Below, one piece after another: positions 1 to 11,133 of a DNA stretch of 64,000 bases; position 1 is the first letter of the stretch, and the number at the start of each line of letters is the position of its first letter. Below the pieces are notes generated by a model. The model was not told where the DNA came from. It saw only the letters and a program-made list of their open reading frames with translations, and did no database searches. This stretch comes from Membranipora membranacea. Taxonomy: Eukaryota > Bryozoa > Gymnolaemata > Cheilostomatida > Membraniporidae. The translations under genes were made by a program, and so were the position numbers. The DNA is taken from assembly GCA_914767715.1 (NCBI GenBank), contig OU612071.1, positions 19,218,948 to 19,282,947 on the forward strand. Direction: 5' to 3'.

Positions 1-1690
1 GTTTGATAATTGGACCAATATTTGCTTGGTGTTAAAACTTTGGTTATTCAAATCTTAACCGAATGATGTACCTGTTCTGGGTGTTTTTTCAACTGATTAT
101 TGTCCTTTGACAAAGCGCTAGGATCTGTTTCATAAACACCGTCGATGAAATGTGTACTTGAAGTTGCTCCCACTTGATAAAATAGAACACAACTCAAAGA
201 AAATGTGTAACTAAAAGATCGACGCTGTAAAGGAATGGATTATAATATTTTTGCTGTTTAGTAATGTTTAGTCGGGCTACTATGGCTGTTATCTTTTAAA
301 AAGACGGCGAGCTATAGTGAATAGCTAACCCACTGAACTCAATCCTGGAACAGCAGCTCACTCATAGCCTTATAAACAGTAATCACTCAATTTAGGAATA
401 CTTACTTGATTTTATGAACTCCTCAATCCTTCAATAAGTTTATAGATGTCTATGTGATTTGCTATGCGAAATGCTATGTGATTGGCTGTCCCTAGTAGAG
501 GGTGCCATCTTTACTGTATGACCACATGACAGTCACCTGACTAAAACCATTACAACAAGATGCATTCTTCCGGATATAATGCAGTCTCTAATAAAATATT
601 CATTGATTTATGGATTTGTTTTTGTGGAGTAGTCTGACTAGCTAACTACACAACACCAGATCTGGAGCACTACACTGAATACAACCTACAGTATACCTGC
701 CTCCAGATGCTTCTCAGACTATTGAGTACTATTTAGTGCTGAGCTCACTTCCCTGGTACTACGTCATCACTATCTGGGAAGAATCACTCTTGGTTGTACC
801 CTTCATGGTAAGTTATACTACGAAATACTGCTCAGAGTTTATCGCAACTTTTAACTGATCATCTCTGCCCATCCTGGCCCAGTAAGAACCCCTGGCTTCT
901 TTACAGTTTTATAGTGTTTTATTGTTTTATATTATCAAGACAGGCATAAATAAAAGTTGTTATGTTCAAAATAACAACCAAATTAAAGAAAAAGACACTA
1001 GTTTATACAAATTGTTGCTCACAGAAAATTGATTTTTTTAATACTCAATTATTGCGCAAACTCCAAAAAGCTACTAGGGACTGAGCTCGATGTCAAATGA
1101 AAATTGTGAGAATGTCTATTGGAAAATACAGCTCCTTGATTGGAGAATGGTGAGTTGAAAATGCTATTCTAAGAATAGTACAATTCAGTGAGCTAACCAT
1201 AGATTTTACTATTCCAAGCGAAATGGCAATTTTTCTTCCTGCAGCCACAAGCATCTTACACCAGTTGTGCTGAACTATTATGTTTTTCACTTTTTGATAA
1301 GCGTTGTAGCAGGGAGGGTGGGAGGGTATCACTGGTTGTAGCTATATGGAACTGGGTTAAGTGACCTAGAGCCTGTTTCATCTTTCTCCCATCCAGATAT
1401 AATTCTGACTTATCCCCACCTTTCATGAAAGAGGACGACTCCAGATTCTTGCAATAGTATCTTTATGTATGTATGAGCTGGGAGGTATCCTACTCTCCCC
1501 GGTATGAGTATGCATGTATTTTGTATCAATTTTCATGACAAATTTGGTTATTTTTCTGGACTGCTCCGTTTATGAAATAAGACATAAGGATTCTCAGTAG
1601 AAAATGACTAAGAATATAAGTATAAAATGAGTTATGAAAAAATAGAGTTCAATAGTCTTGCACAATTTGATCTAAAACACAGTAGTCTGG
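1..1690. other. No gene recognised; non-coding flank
   Basis: I see no reading frame with family resemblance, no convincing exon and no RNA gene here. The sequence is AT-rich. Short open frames on both strands (for example 1093-1332 minus) show no domain or splice context. Confidence 0.5.
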
Positions 1691-2680
1691 AGTTCTTTTT
1701 TCTGTAACATTAAAAAAAAAACACAGTGAAGCGAGGCCCTCCACTCTTCTCTGTATTTTTTGACAGTTTGTGTTCGTTAATCGTCAGGAACGTTGAGTCT
1801 TTACCAGTGAATTATTTTTCTCTGCGCTCTGGTATGTATGTTTGTAAGCATTCTAACTCACAGATGAGGTCGACTAAGTCCGCTTTATTATCTCATGTCT
1901 TTCTTATGCTTCTTCTCATAGTTTGATATTAAGGATTATGCCAATGTTTTGCTTTTCTCCTATGATCTCGAAGGTCATCGACATTCTGAATGAACTGCGT
2001 CAAATTGAAGTTTGAATAAGCGAGTCATCCTGCAGATTATCGTCATGTCCTTATTTTCTTCAGTAATGAGTATTAAGAGCGAGTAGGGTATTTTCTTATC
2101 GAAATGATCGAAATCTCATTTGACCTTGACATTCACAGGACATTGTGTTCTCATCTACAATATTTTACTGTTGGCTCCTCTTCACTCTTCGAGTGATTCT
2201 GGGATACTGCTGTGTGACTTTTTAGCCTGACCGGCGAAAGTTTAAAAGTGCAAAGCTCTTTTGTTTCTTTTTTTCCTTTGGTCTTGCTGCAGTAGTTGTA
2301 AGACTTTCATACAGTTTTTTTTATTAGAATTCCAGATTTTTTCAATACGGTGAAGGCTTCTCAACCCTGCTAATCCATTGTTGCCTGGGGGGTCGGGGGT
2401 ACTCCCTACGCCCCTGTTAACCAGATAGACCTGGGGGTCGGGGTTCTCCCTACGACCCTGGTACCCAGATAGGCCTGGGGTCGGGGGTACTCCCTACGCC
2501 CCTTAGTACCCAGATATCATCACAGCGCTGACTAATCTCACTCTGTTTCATTTTACTAGAGATGCTCCGAATATGAAAGTTTTGATGCCTATAATGTAAA
2601 ATCTGTCAGGCTTTGTCCTTACGGTTGACCAATCACAATGTTCACACATGTTCATTTTAGATCCTATGTGCATCATGGAA
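1690..2680 (+). repeat. Interspersed element, copy 1 (partial)
   Basis: This stretch matches 4540-5480 and 8330-9260 in the same orientation and 19560-20060 in inverted orientation. A hallmark is a block of degenerate tandem units of about 44 bp at about 2383-2512, built on the core GGTACCCAGATAGGCCTGGG and ending in CTCCCTACGCCCC. Shared landmarks before it are TCAGGAACGTTGA, and after it GCTGACTAATCTCACTCTGTTT. No coding capacity is visible, so this is a non-autonomous or badly eroded transposable element. Confidence 0.8.
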
Positions 2681-2744
2681 TGTAACGTGTTTGTTTTTTT
2701 AGCCATGTCATGTTTCTCTAGCCAATGTGATTATCTTGTCTTGT

Positions 2745-2960
2745 TTTTGATAGCGCATATGAGCACACCCTTGGCTGAGAGGTCCCGGGTTCGATTCCAG
2801 CTCTCGTCTCGGGATTTACCCTGGCTTTTTCCTACCCATAAACCACAGTAGTCTACTCGAAACAACTTCAAACCAGCAACTCTCACAAATCAGACATATC
2901 TCAAACTCAGACAACTCTGATAATCACAATACTGACAGATGGAACATACTCATCCTTCTA
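2745..2960 (+). repeat. Possible tRNA-derived SINE fragment
   Basis: The segment contains GGTTCGATTCC at 2788-2798, a perfect match to the RNA polymerase III B-box consensus, preceded by a tRNA-like CTGAGAGGTCCCG. It does not fold as a full tRNA because the acceptor arm is not evident, so a SINE head is more likely than a functional tRNA. No second copy of this type was seen in the window. Confidence 0.4.
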
Positions 2961-3399
2961 ACATCAAGGATGTATTCTATTAGTGATAATCAAAATTGTC
3001 CAGGGGTCTTTGAGGACTATAGGTGTCAGTCACCTGATCTCTGCGGTCTCTTACCATTACCTTCCCCCCACAAAAGACAAGTGATTGTTGCTCTTATTGA
3101 CTGTTGGCTCCGATTGATTCACTCCACCCAGCCAATCAGAGCCAACACATCGGCCAATATTTTTCCCACCAGGGAGGGTTGGTGTGCCACCCTCTCTGCT
3201 ACCACCCAGGAAATAGAATTTATGCGTGCTATTTTGAATTATTCCCTCCTTTTCTATCTAAGGACAACTCCAAATAGATCATTATTGAAATAGTGTATTG
3301 ACAGTCAGTCTGGAGATCCTTTCTCCATACCTTTCCTGCTTTACTGGATGTGTGTGTGAGCGGGGGAGGGGCGGAGCCCTCCGCTATAAACTGTAGATT

Positions 3400-3552
3400 T
3401 TTGAACACTGTGTGTCTCTTAAATATATTTTATCCCTGTTTCTTCTATTGTTCGAATGTAACACAGTGAGATTCCAGCTCTTTTTGGCTGCTATCTTTAA
3501 TCAAATAATAATAATCGTAATATTAATACGAATGAAACAAGACAATTAAATT
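3400..3552 (+). repeat. Terminal-type repeat 'R', copy a
   Basis: About 150 bp starting near TTCTTCTATTGTTCGAATG, containing CCAGCTCTTTTTGGCTGCTA and an AATAATAAT tract, and ending near CAATTAAATTTTG. It recurs at 4385-4545, 8180-8335, weakly at 5705-5830 and 9500-9540, and inverted at 19340-19445 and 20600-20740. Copies flank the body of the interspersed element on both sides as direct repeats, as in an LTR or TRIM arrangement. Confidence 0.75.
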
Positions 3553-4025
3553 TTGTTGTTCTTGTGGTTAAAATTTGCTTGAATTTAAACTGAACTACAA
3601 AGTTAAAGCTACCCAACAATGAAGATATTACAGCAATTCCATTAAATCAATTAAGGTTAGGACTGATCACAGATCAAGTAGCCAACAGTGCGGCAATCAG
3701 ATTTATTTATTAAAACCAGAAGAAAAAATAATATATGAAAGAAAATGATAAGAATCTGTACCTTTTATTGTATTATTATTAGAACATTGTGCTGAAACTT
3801 TTAGTCAGAAAACCTCTCAATTGCCAAACTTACACAAATTTTAACAGTAAACATAAGAAGGTTGTAACAACTTGTAACACGATTCAGTATACTATAATAA
3901 TAAGCTCACGGGCATCGCCTTTTGATAGTTAGTAAGGTTAGCTCGATAAATTTTGGAGCCATACAAGTATTGTAAATCAGTGTCAGCGAGGCACAAGCTA
4001 AACTAAGCCCTGTGCAAACTTAATA

Positions 4026-4367
4026 TCAGCCTCTTTTGATCTGATGAATTCCGAGCCATCGAGTATCCAGTATTTGTTGGACTTCCTCGATCACCTCTGT
4101 GACTTTTCTCTTTAGCTCCGCGTCATCACTTAGTAACATTTCCTTATATGGATCGATGACTGATGACTTACACTTTATATTCTTGTTGAATGGATGTTCA
4201 AGCACACAGCAGTGCCTATGTAAACTACCGTTATGGAATGAATATCCCATAAAATGCATCAACGAGCTTAGCTCAGTTTGTGTATTAGATATTAAGTCCT
4301 TGTAAATGATGATATGAATCGGTCTCTTGTATTGTTGAAGCCAGAATAATGCATGCTCCGCTATAAA
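4026..4367 (-). pseudogene. Truncated copy 1 of the last exon of the WSCD-like sulfotransferase
   Basis: The frame encodes the C-terminal about 110 residues of the sulfotransferase at 11134-14603 (FWLQQYKRPI, YKDLISNTQTELSSL, HRHCCVLEHPF, WLGIHQIKRG). Homology stops at GCATGC near 4352-4357, before the exon's own 3' splice acceptor. Beyond it lies terminal repeat R, whose sequence supplies the open MFKN start. The PAPS-binding 5'-PSB and 3'-PB exons are absent, so no active enzyme can be made. The frame is still open, which indicates a young duplication rather than proven function. Confidence 0.85.
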
Positions 4368-5770
4368 GTGTAGATTTTTGAACACACTGTGTCCCTTAAA
4401 TATATGTTATCCCTGTTTCTTCTATTGTTCGAATGTAACACAGTGAGATTCCAGCTCTTTTTGGCTGCTATCTTTAATCAAATAATAATAATCGTAATAT
4501 TAATACGAATGAAACAAGACAATTAAATTTTGTTTCAGGCAACTACTTAAGACTATTCTCACAATGTGTCAGAAAAAAACCATTAAGTTACTCGTCGGGA
4601 ACGTTTGATCTTTTCCAGTGAATCCTTTTTTTGAAAATGTTTTTTTTTGTATGCGAGTTAGTCTGCTATTCTAACATATAGATGGGCTGACTAAGTTGGC
4701 TTTCTCATGTCATCTTTTATTTTTCTGCTGCATCTTGTTTGTTTCCAACGAATATGCCACCTTTATGCTTTTCTGTTATGATCTTGAAGGTCACCAACAT
4801 TCTGAATGAACTACCCATTGGATTGAGGTTTTGAATGCGGAATTTTCATCTCCTGTCCTTGTTTTCCGCTGTAGTGAGTGCTGAGAGTGATCTTGGCATT
4901 CAAAAGTCACTGTGTTATCATCGGCTAATTCTGTTAGGTGATGAGTATTAAGAGTGAGGAGGGTATTTTCTCATCAAACTGGGCAAAATATCATATGACC
5001 TTGGCATTCACAGGCCATTGTGTTCTCATCACACCTGTGTTGGCTCCTCTTCACTCGTTGTGTTATTCTGAGATACAGCTACTCGGCTGTTTGCCTCGCC
5101 TACAAAGGTTGCCTAAACCACTATTATTCCTATTTTTCATTTGGACTTGCCCCAGTGTTTTCTTCATTATTCAAGATTTTTGTTCAATCTGAAAGCTATG
5201 CAACCCTGCTGACCAAGTGGTGTTACCAAGATAGGCCTGGGGGTCAAGGGGTACTCCCTACGCCCCGTGGTACCCAGATAGGCCTGGGGGTAAAGGGTAC
5301 TCCCTACGCCCGGGTACACAGACATCATCACCGTGCTGACTAATCTCACTTTGTTTTATTTTACTATCCCTGCTCTGAATATTAACAGAGGAGTGATTAT
5401 TTGGTGTCTAAGGCGGTTATTCAATGTAAGCTTCTCTTTTTGTTGACCAATCACATTTGTTGTATCTTGGATGATTTATTACGGGGATTATCGGGTGCTC
5501 TGCATTTTTCACACTGAAGGCTATTTGACAGAAACTCAGAACAGCCCTGACTAATGATGTAAATTTCAAACTTACTTCACATCAATAATTCTGAATGGGT
5601 TGTGTTAAATTGGTTTGGTTTTGGGTGAGACCGTTATCCTTTCTCATCATGCCCTATTTTCTTTAGTCAGTCATGTGCATTGAGAAGGAGTAGTGTATTT
5701 TGTTATCAGACTGAGCTCTTTTTGGCTGATATCTCCGATGAAAAACTAAAGATTATTAAAATAATAAATA
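4360..5770 (+). repeat. Interspersed element, copy 2 (R-body-R)
   Basis: A repeat R of about 150 bp (4385-4545) is followed by the body (4545-5700), with two of the 44-bp tandem units at about 5225-5325, and then a degenerate R (GAGCTCTTTTTGGCTGATAT at about 5713). The sequence after the second R runs through AATAATAAAT and a poly(A)-rich tract. There is no coding frame of recognisable transposon type. It is duplicated almost intact at 8150-9545. Confidence 0.75.
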
Positions 5771-6159
5771 AAAGTTTTTTAGAAGAAAAAAAAAATATAA
5801 AGGTGACATAAAATAGAAAATAAAAAGTCAATTACATCTTGTTTAAAGCGCCCCTTTTCTTAAAACCAATCCCACAATGCCTTGTTCTGCATTGTGTGGA
5901 AAGAATTGGTTGTCTTACTAACATCTTGTTGATGGTGTTTGTGATCAATGTATTTGTTCATTTTGGTTTAATATTTCTGTGGAATGCAAAGAGGGTTGTC
6001 CACTCATTGTAGCCTGTTCTCCATTACAGTTCCACTCCTTGCATGGCTGTGTTGCCTTAAAGGTGATGTAACCCGAAGCATTTATTTTCCGTGATGGTTT
6101 GAGGCTTAATTAATGACATATTCACCACTTCTTAGTTTATCATTGCAGGTCTATTCAAT

Positions 6160-6380
6160 GCAATACCTAGAGACTATTAACATAAAGATATTGATAAAGA
6201 TACACAGATATACAGATGCATAGATGCAAATATATGAATGTATAGACATGGATAAATAGACATGAATACACAGACATATACACATAGAAACGTACCCACT
6301 GATAAATATAGATATAATTAAATATATAGCGGCATTGGCACATAGACAAAGATACATGAACATAGATACACGGAGGTGGA
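6160..6380. repeat. Degenerate ATAGACAT-rich simple repeat
   Basis: The tract is dominated by variants of ATAGACATGGATACA and ACACAGACATATA. It recurs as 9560-9730 in the second duplication unit. Open frames across it on the minus strand encode only low-complexity Tyr/Ile/Cys/Met-rich peptides and are artefacts of the repeat. Confidence 0.8.
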
Positions 6381-6866
6381 TTTTTTATCACAAAATCGAG
6401 AAAAGTAAAATGGAACACACTGTTGTACTTTCATTTGGTAGTTTCACCAGTCTGTGAATGGTTGGTCAAATTGTTTTTTTAAAACTAACTTTAGTCGGGT
6501 GTATCTCCTAATTTATTGAGTGTTTAAGCCCAACAAGTCAAGTTAGCTGTGTTACCACTTCGGAACATGTACATTCGTTCTCTGTGTAAGCTCATACGGC
6601 TGCTGCATTTTGAGCCAGAATCCAACAAACCACTCTTAGTGAAATCGCTCGTTCAAATTTTGAGGTGCTGTGCCACACCACGTCATGTGATGATGACAAG
6701 GAAACTCTAACCGCTTGCCCGTTTCCATTGTGAGTTTTGCATTCATGTTGGAAAAGACAATTGACTCAATACAGCATGGGTCTTAGCTTGTATTATCAAT
6801 GCGGTATGAATGAAAGATTAATCATTTATAATGTAAGCTTTTAGTTTTAAAGAATAATGTCACACG

Positions 6867-6899
6867 AGTTGTCTCCTCATCAGGAATGAGGAGACAACT
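6867..6899. repeat. Short hairpin: 14-bp perfect arms
   Basis: AGTTGTCTCCTCAT is followed by a 5-nt loop and then its exact reverse complement. The paralogous site at 10220-10252 has one arm base changed. The sequence beyond the hairpin is not terminator-like, so it is likelier a remnant of a small inverted-repeat element than a processed RNA. Confidence 0.6.
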
Positions 6900-7817
6900 A
6901 GCAGTAAATCTGCATATCCTCACCTTAGTGTGTAACCTCACATACCTGGTCCATTTTTTTTGTTTCTCTTGAAGTGCGAAGAGAGTTGTTTGCCCGTTGT
7001 AGCCTGCATTCAAACACAGTGTCAATTCCTTATATTATTGGCCTGTGCTAATTGTAAGAAGTGTTTTTCAAAAGGTCATATGCAATTGTGAGTAGCGTTT
7101 AGCAAGTGTTCATAGGCAATAGCACACCTTTCCACTAGCTTAGCTGTAGCCAACTGCGGGAGGCTGTCGGGACCAAGCTTGCATTCTGTTCTGTTTTTTT
7201 CATGTTTCCTTATTTAAACAGTACATTGATGTAAGTGTTGTGATCGAAACCAATTAGAAACAACCAATGATGGTAACACATTTGCAACTGCATTTCAAAT
7301 TACATGAAGGCAAGAATAAGTATCCATATCTAGTAGTAACTAATCAGTTGTTCTTGTGGTTAAAATTTGCTTGAATTTAAACTGAACTACAAAGTTAAAG
7401 CTACCCAACAATGAAGATATTACAGCAATTCCATTAAATCAATTAAGGTTAGGACTGATCACAGATCAAGTAGCCAACAGTGCGGCAATCAGATTTATTT
7501 ATTAAAACCAGAAGAAAAAATAATATATGAAAGAAAATGATAAGAATCTGTACCTTTTATTGTATTGTTATTAGAACATTGTGCTGAAACTTTTATTCAG
7601 AAAACCTCTCAATTGCCAAACTTACACAAATTCTAACAGTAAACATAAGAAGGTTGTAACAACTTGTAACACGATTCAGTTTACTATAATAATAAGCTCA
7701 CGGGCATCGCCTTTTGATAGTTAGTAAGGTTAGCTCGATAAATTTTGGAGCCATACAAGTATTGTAAATCAGCGTCAGCGAGGCACAAGCTAAACTAAGC
7801 CCTGTGCAAACTTAATA

Positions 7818-8159
7818 TCAGCCTCTTTTGATCTGATGAATTCCGAGCCATCGAGTATCCAGTATTTGTGGGACTTCCTCGATCACCTCTGTGACTTTTC
7901 TCTTTAGCTCCGCGTCATTACTTAGTAACATTTCCTTATATGGATCGATGACTGTTGACTTACACTTTATATTCTTGTTGAATGGATGTTCAAGCACACA
8001 GCAGTGCCTATGTAAACTACCGTTATGGAATGAATATCCCATAAAATGCATCAACGAGCTTAGCTCAGTTTGTGTATTAGATATAAAGTCCTTGTAAATG
8101 ATGATATGAATCGGTCTCTTGTATTGTTGAAGCCAGAATAATGCATGCTCCGCTATAAA
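7818..8159 (-). pseudogene. Truncated copy 2 of the last exon of the WSCD-like sulfotransferase
   Basis: This copy differs from copy 1 at only a few residues and ends at the identical junction with repeat R. The fusion therefore arose once and was then duplicated. It lacks both PAPS-binding motifs and the splice acceptor. Like copy 1 it retains an open frame to the same stop codon. Confidence 0.85.
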
Positions 8160-9545
8160 CTGTAGATTTTTGAACACACTGTGTCCCTTAAATATATGTT
8201 ATCCCTGTTTCTTCTATTGTTCGAATGTAACACAGTGAGATTCCAGCTCTTTTTGGCTGCTATCTTTAATCAAATAATAATAATCGTAATATTAATACGA
8301 ATGAAACAAGACAATTAAATTTTGTTTCAGGCAACTATTTAAGACTATTCTCACAATGTGTCAGAAAAAAAACATTAAGTTACTCGTCGGGAACGTTTGA
8401 TCTTTTCCAGTGAATCCTTTTTTTCCAGCGTTCTTTTTGGTATGCGAGTCAGTCTGCTATTCTAACATATAGATGGGGCTGACTAAGTTTGCTTTCTCAT
8501 GTCATCTTTTATTTTTCTGCTGCATCTTGTTTGTTTCCAATGAATATGCCACCTTTATGCGTTTCTGTTGTGATCTTGAAGGTCACCAACATCCTGAATG
8601 AACTACTCATTGGATTGAGGTTGTGAATGAGGAATTTTCCTCTCCTGTCCTTGTTTTCCGCTGTAGTGAGTGCTGAGAGTGATCTTGGCATTCAAAAGTC
8701 ACTGTGTTATCATTGGCTAATTTTGTTAGGGGATGAGTATTAAGAGTGAGGAGGGTATTTTCTCATCAAACTGGGAAAAATATCATATGACCTTGGCATT
8801 CACAGGCCATTGTTTTCTCATCTACACCTGTGTTGGCTCCTTTTCACTCGTTGTGTTATTCTGAGATACAGCTATTCGGCTGCTTGCCTCGCCTACAAAA
8901 GTTGCCTAAACCACTATTATTCCTATTTTTCATTTGGACTTGCCCCAGTGTTTTCTTCATTGTTCAAGATTTTTTTTTCAATCTGAAAGCTATGCAACCC
9001 TGCTGACCCAGTGGTGTTATCAAGATAGGCCTGGGGGTCAAGGGGTACTCCCTACGCCCCGTGGTACCCAGATAGGCCTGGGGGTAAAGGGTACTCCCTA
9101 CGCCCCGGGTACACAGACATCATCACCGTGCTGACTAATCTCACTTTGTTTTATTTTACTATCTCTGCTCTGAATATTAACAGACGAGTGATTATTTGGT
9201 GTCTAAGGCGGTTGACTAATGTAAGCTTCTCTTTTTGTTGACCACTCACATTTGTTGCATCTTGGATGATTTATTACGGGGATTATCGGGTGCTCTGCAT
9301 TTTCACACTGAAGGCTATTTGACAAAAACTCAGAACAGCCCTGACTAATGATGTCAATTTCAAACTTACTTCACATCATTAATTCTGAATGGGTTGTGTT
9401 AAATTGGTTTGGTTTTGGGTGAGACCGTTATCCTTTCTCATCATGCCCTATTTTCTTTAGTCAGTCATGTGCATTGAGAAGGAGTAGTGTATTTCGTTAT
9501 CGGACTGAGCTCCTTTTGGCTGATATCTTCGATGAATAGCTATTG
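8150..9545 (+). repeat. Interspersed element, copy 3
   Basis: Near-identical to copy 2: R (8180-8335), body with two 44-bp GGTACCCAGATAGGCC units at about 9015-9115, and the start of the second R at about 9505. It was carried here by the tandem duplication rather than by a separate insertion, since the junctions on the left match copy 2 exactly. Confidence 0.75.
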
Positions 9546-10802
9546 ATAATAAAAATATTAGATGCATAGATGCAAATATATAAATGCATAGACATGGATA
9601 AACAGACATGGATACATAGACATATATACATAGATACGTACCCTAAGATAAATCTCGATATAATTATATATATAGCGGCATTGGCACAGACAAAGATACA
9701 TGAACATAGATACATGGAGGTAGATACATCAGGATTTTTTATCACGAAATCGAGAAATTAAAATAGAACACACTGTTGTACTTTCATTTGGTGGTTTCAC
9801 CAGTCTGTGTATGGTTGGTCAAATCGTTTTTTTAAAACTAACTTTAGTCGGGTGTATCTCCTAATTTATTGAGTGTTTAATCCCGACAAGTCAAGTTAGC
9901 TGTGTTACCACTTCGGAACATGTACATTCGTTCTCTGTGTAAGCTCATATGGCTGCTGCATTTTGAGCCAGAATCCAACAAACCACTCTTAGTGAAATCG
10001 CTTGTTCAAATTTTGAGGTGCTGTGCGACACCACGTCATGTGATGATGACAAGGAAACTCTAACCGCTTGCCCGTTTCCATTGTGAGTTTTGCATTCATG
10101 TTGGAAAAGACAATTGACTCAATACAGCATGAGTCTTAGTTTCTATTTTCAATGCGGTATGAATGAAAGATTAATCATTTTTAATGTAAGCTTTTAGTTT
10201 TAAAGAATAATGTCTCACGAGTTGTCTCCTCATCAGGACAGAGGAGACAACTCACAGTAAATATGCATATCCTCACCTTAGTGTGTTACCTCACAGACTT
10301 GGTTCTTTTTTTCTGCCTCTCTGGAGGTGCTAAGAGAGATGCTTGCTCGTTGTAGCCCTTTTTTAAACACAATGTCCACTTCTTGCATTTTTGGACTGCG
10401 CTTATTGTAAGCTGTGTTTTTCAAGTGTTCATAGGCGATATAGCACACCCTTCCTCCAGCTTAGCTGTATCCGACTGCAGGCACAAGCTTGCATTCTGGT
10501 CTTTTCTTTATGTAATCTTATTTTAAACAGTACATTGATGTAAGTATTGAGATCGAAACCGATTAGATACAACCAATGATGGTAACACATTTGCAACTGC
10601 ATTTCAAATTACATTAAGACAAGAATAAGTATCCATATCTAGTAGTAACTAATGAGTTGTTCTTGTGGTTAAACTTTGCTTCAACTTAAACTGAACCACA
10701 AAGTTATAGCTACCCAACAATGAAGATATTACAGCAATTCCATTAAATCCATTAAGGTTAGGATCGATCACAGATCAACTAGCCAACGGTTCGGCAATCA
10801 GA

Positions 10803-10812
10803 TTTATTTATT
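10803..10812 (-). promoter_or_regulatory. Candidate poly(A) signals of the sulfotransferase gene
   Basis: Two overlapping AATAAA hexamers on the minus strand lie about 325 nt downstream of the stop codon. The same motif is conserved in the duplicated copies at about 7495 and 3700. No cleavage evidence is available. Confidence 0.4.
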
Positions 10813-11133
10813 AAAACCCCGAAGAAAAAATAATGTATGAAAAAAAATGATAAAAATCTGTACCTTTTATAGTAATATTATTAAAACATTGTGCTGAAAC
10901 TTTTTTTTCAGAAAACCTCTCAATTACCAAACTTACACAAATTCAAACAGTAAACATAAAAAGGTTGTTACAACTTGTAACACGATTCAGTATACTATAA
11001 TAATAACTTCACAAGCATTGCCATATGATAGTTAGTGAGGACACCTAAAGCTCGATAAATTTGGGGCCATACAAGTATTGTAAATCAGCGTCAGCGGGGC
11101 ACAAGCTAAACTAGGCCCTGTGCAATCCTGAAA

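Larger units (their letters stand above)
3555..7346. repeat. Tandem segmental duplication, unit 1 (3.8 kb)
   Basis: This unit is closely repeated at 7347-10655 (unit 2), and its first 0.8 kb again at 10656-11466, inside the parent sulfotransferase gene. It comprises the 3' flank and truncated last exon of the sulfotransferase (3555-4355), one copy of the interspersed element (4360-5770) and about 1.6 kb of flank, including an ATAGACAT-rich simple-sequence tract at 6160-6380. Unit 2 lacks about 480 bp matching roughly 5710-6190 of unit 1, which explains its shorter length. Confidence 0.85.
7347..10655. repeat. Tandem segmental duplication, unit 2 (3.3 kb)
   Basis: Second copy of 3555-7346 with only scattered substitutions and an internal deletion of about 480 bp relative to unit 1. 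It contains the second truncated sulfotransferase exon and copy 3 of the interspersed element. It abuts the third, parental copy starting at 10656 with the same GTTGTTCTTGTGG landmark. Confidence 0.85.

Noticed and set aside
2970-3293. 107-codon plus-strand frame near a SINE-like fragment
   Set aside because: No family resemblance and no flanking splice sites; composition like the surrounding non-coding DNA.
6151-6418. Minus-strand open frames rich in Tyr, Ile and Cys
   Set aside because: They run across the ATAGACAT simple-sequence tract, are low complexity, and recur only because the tract is duplicated.
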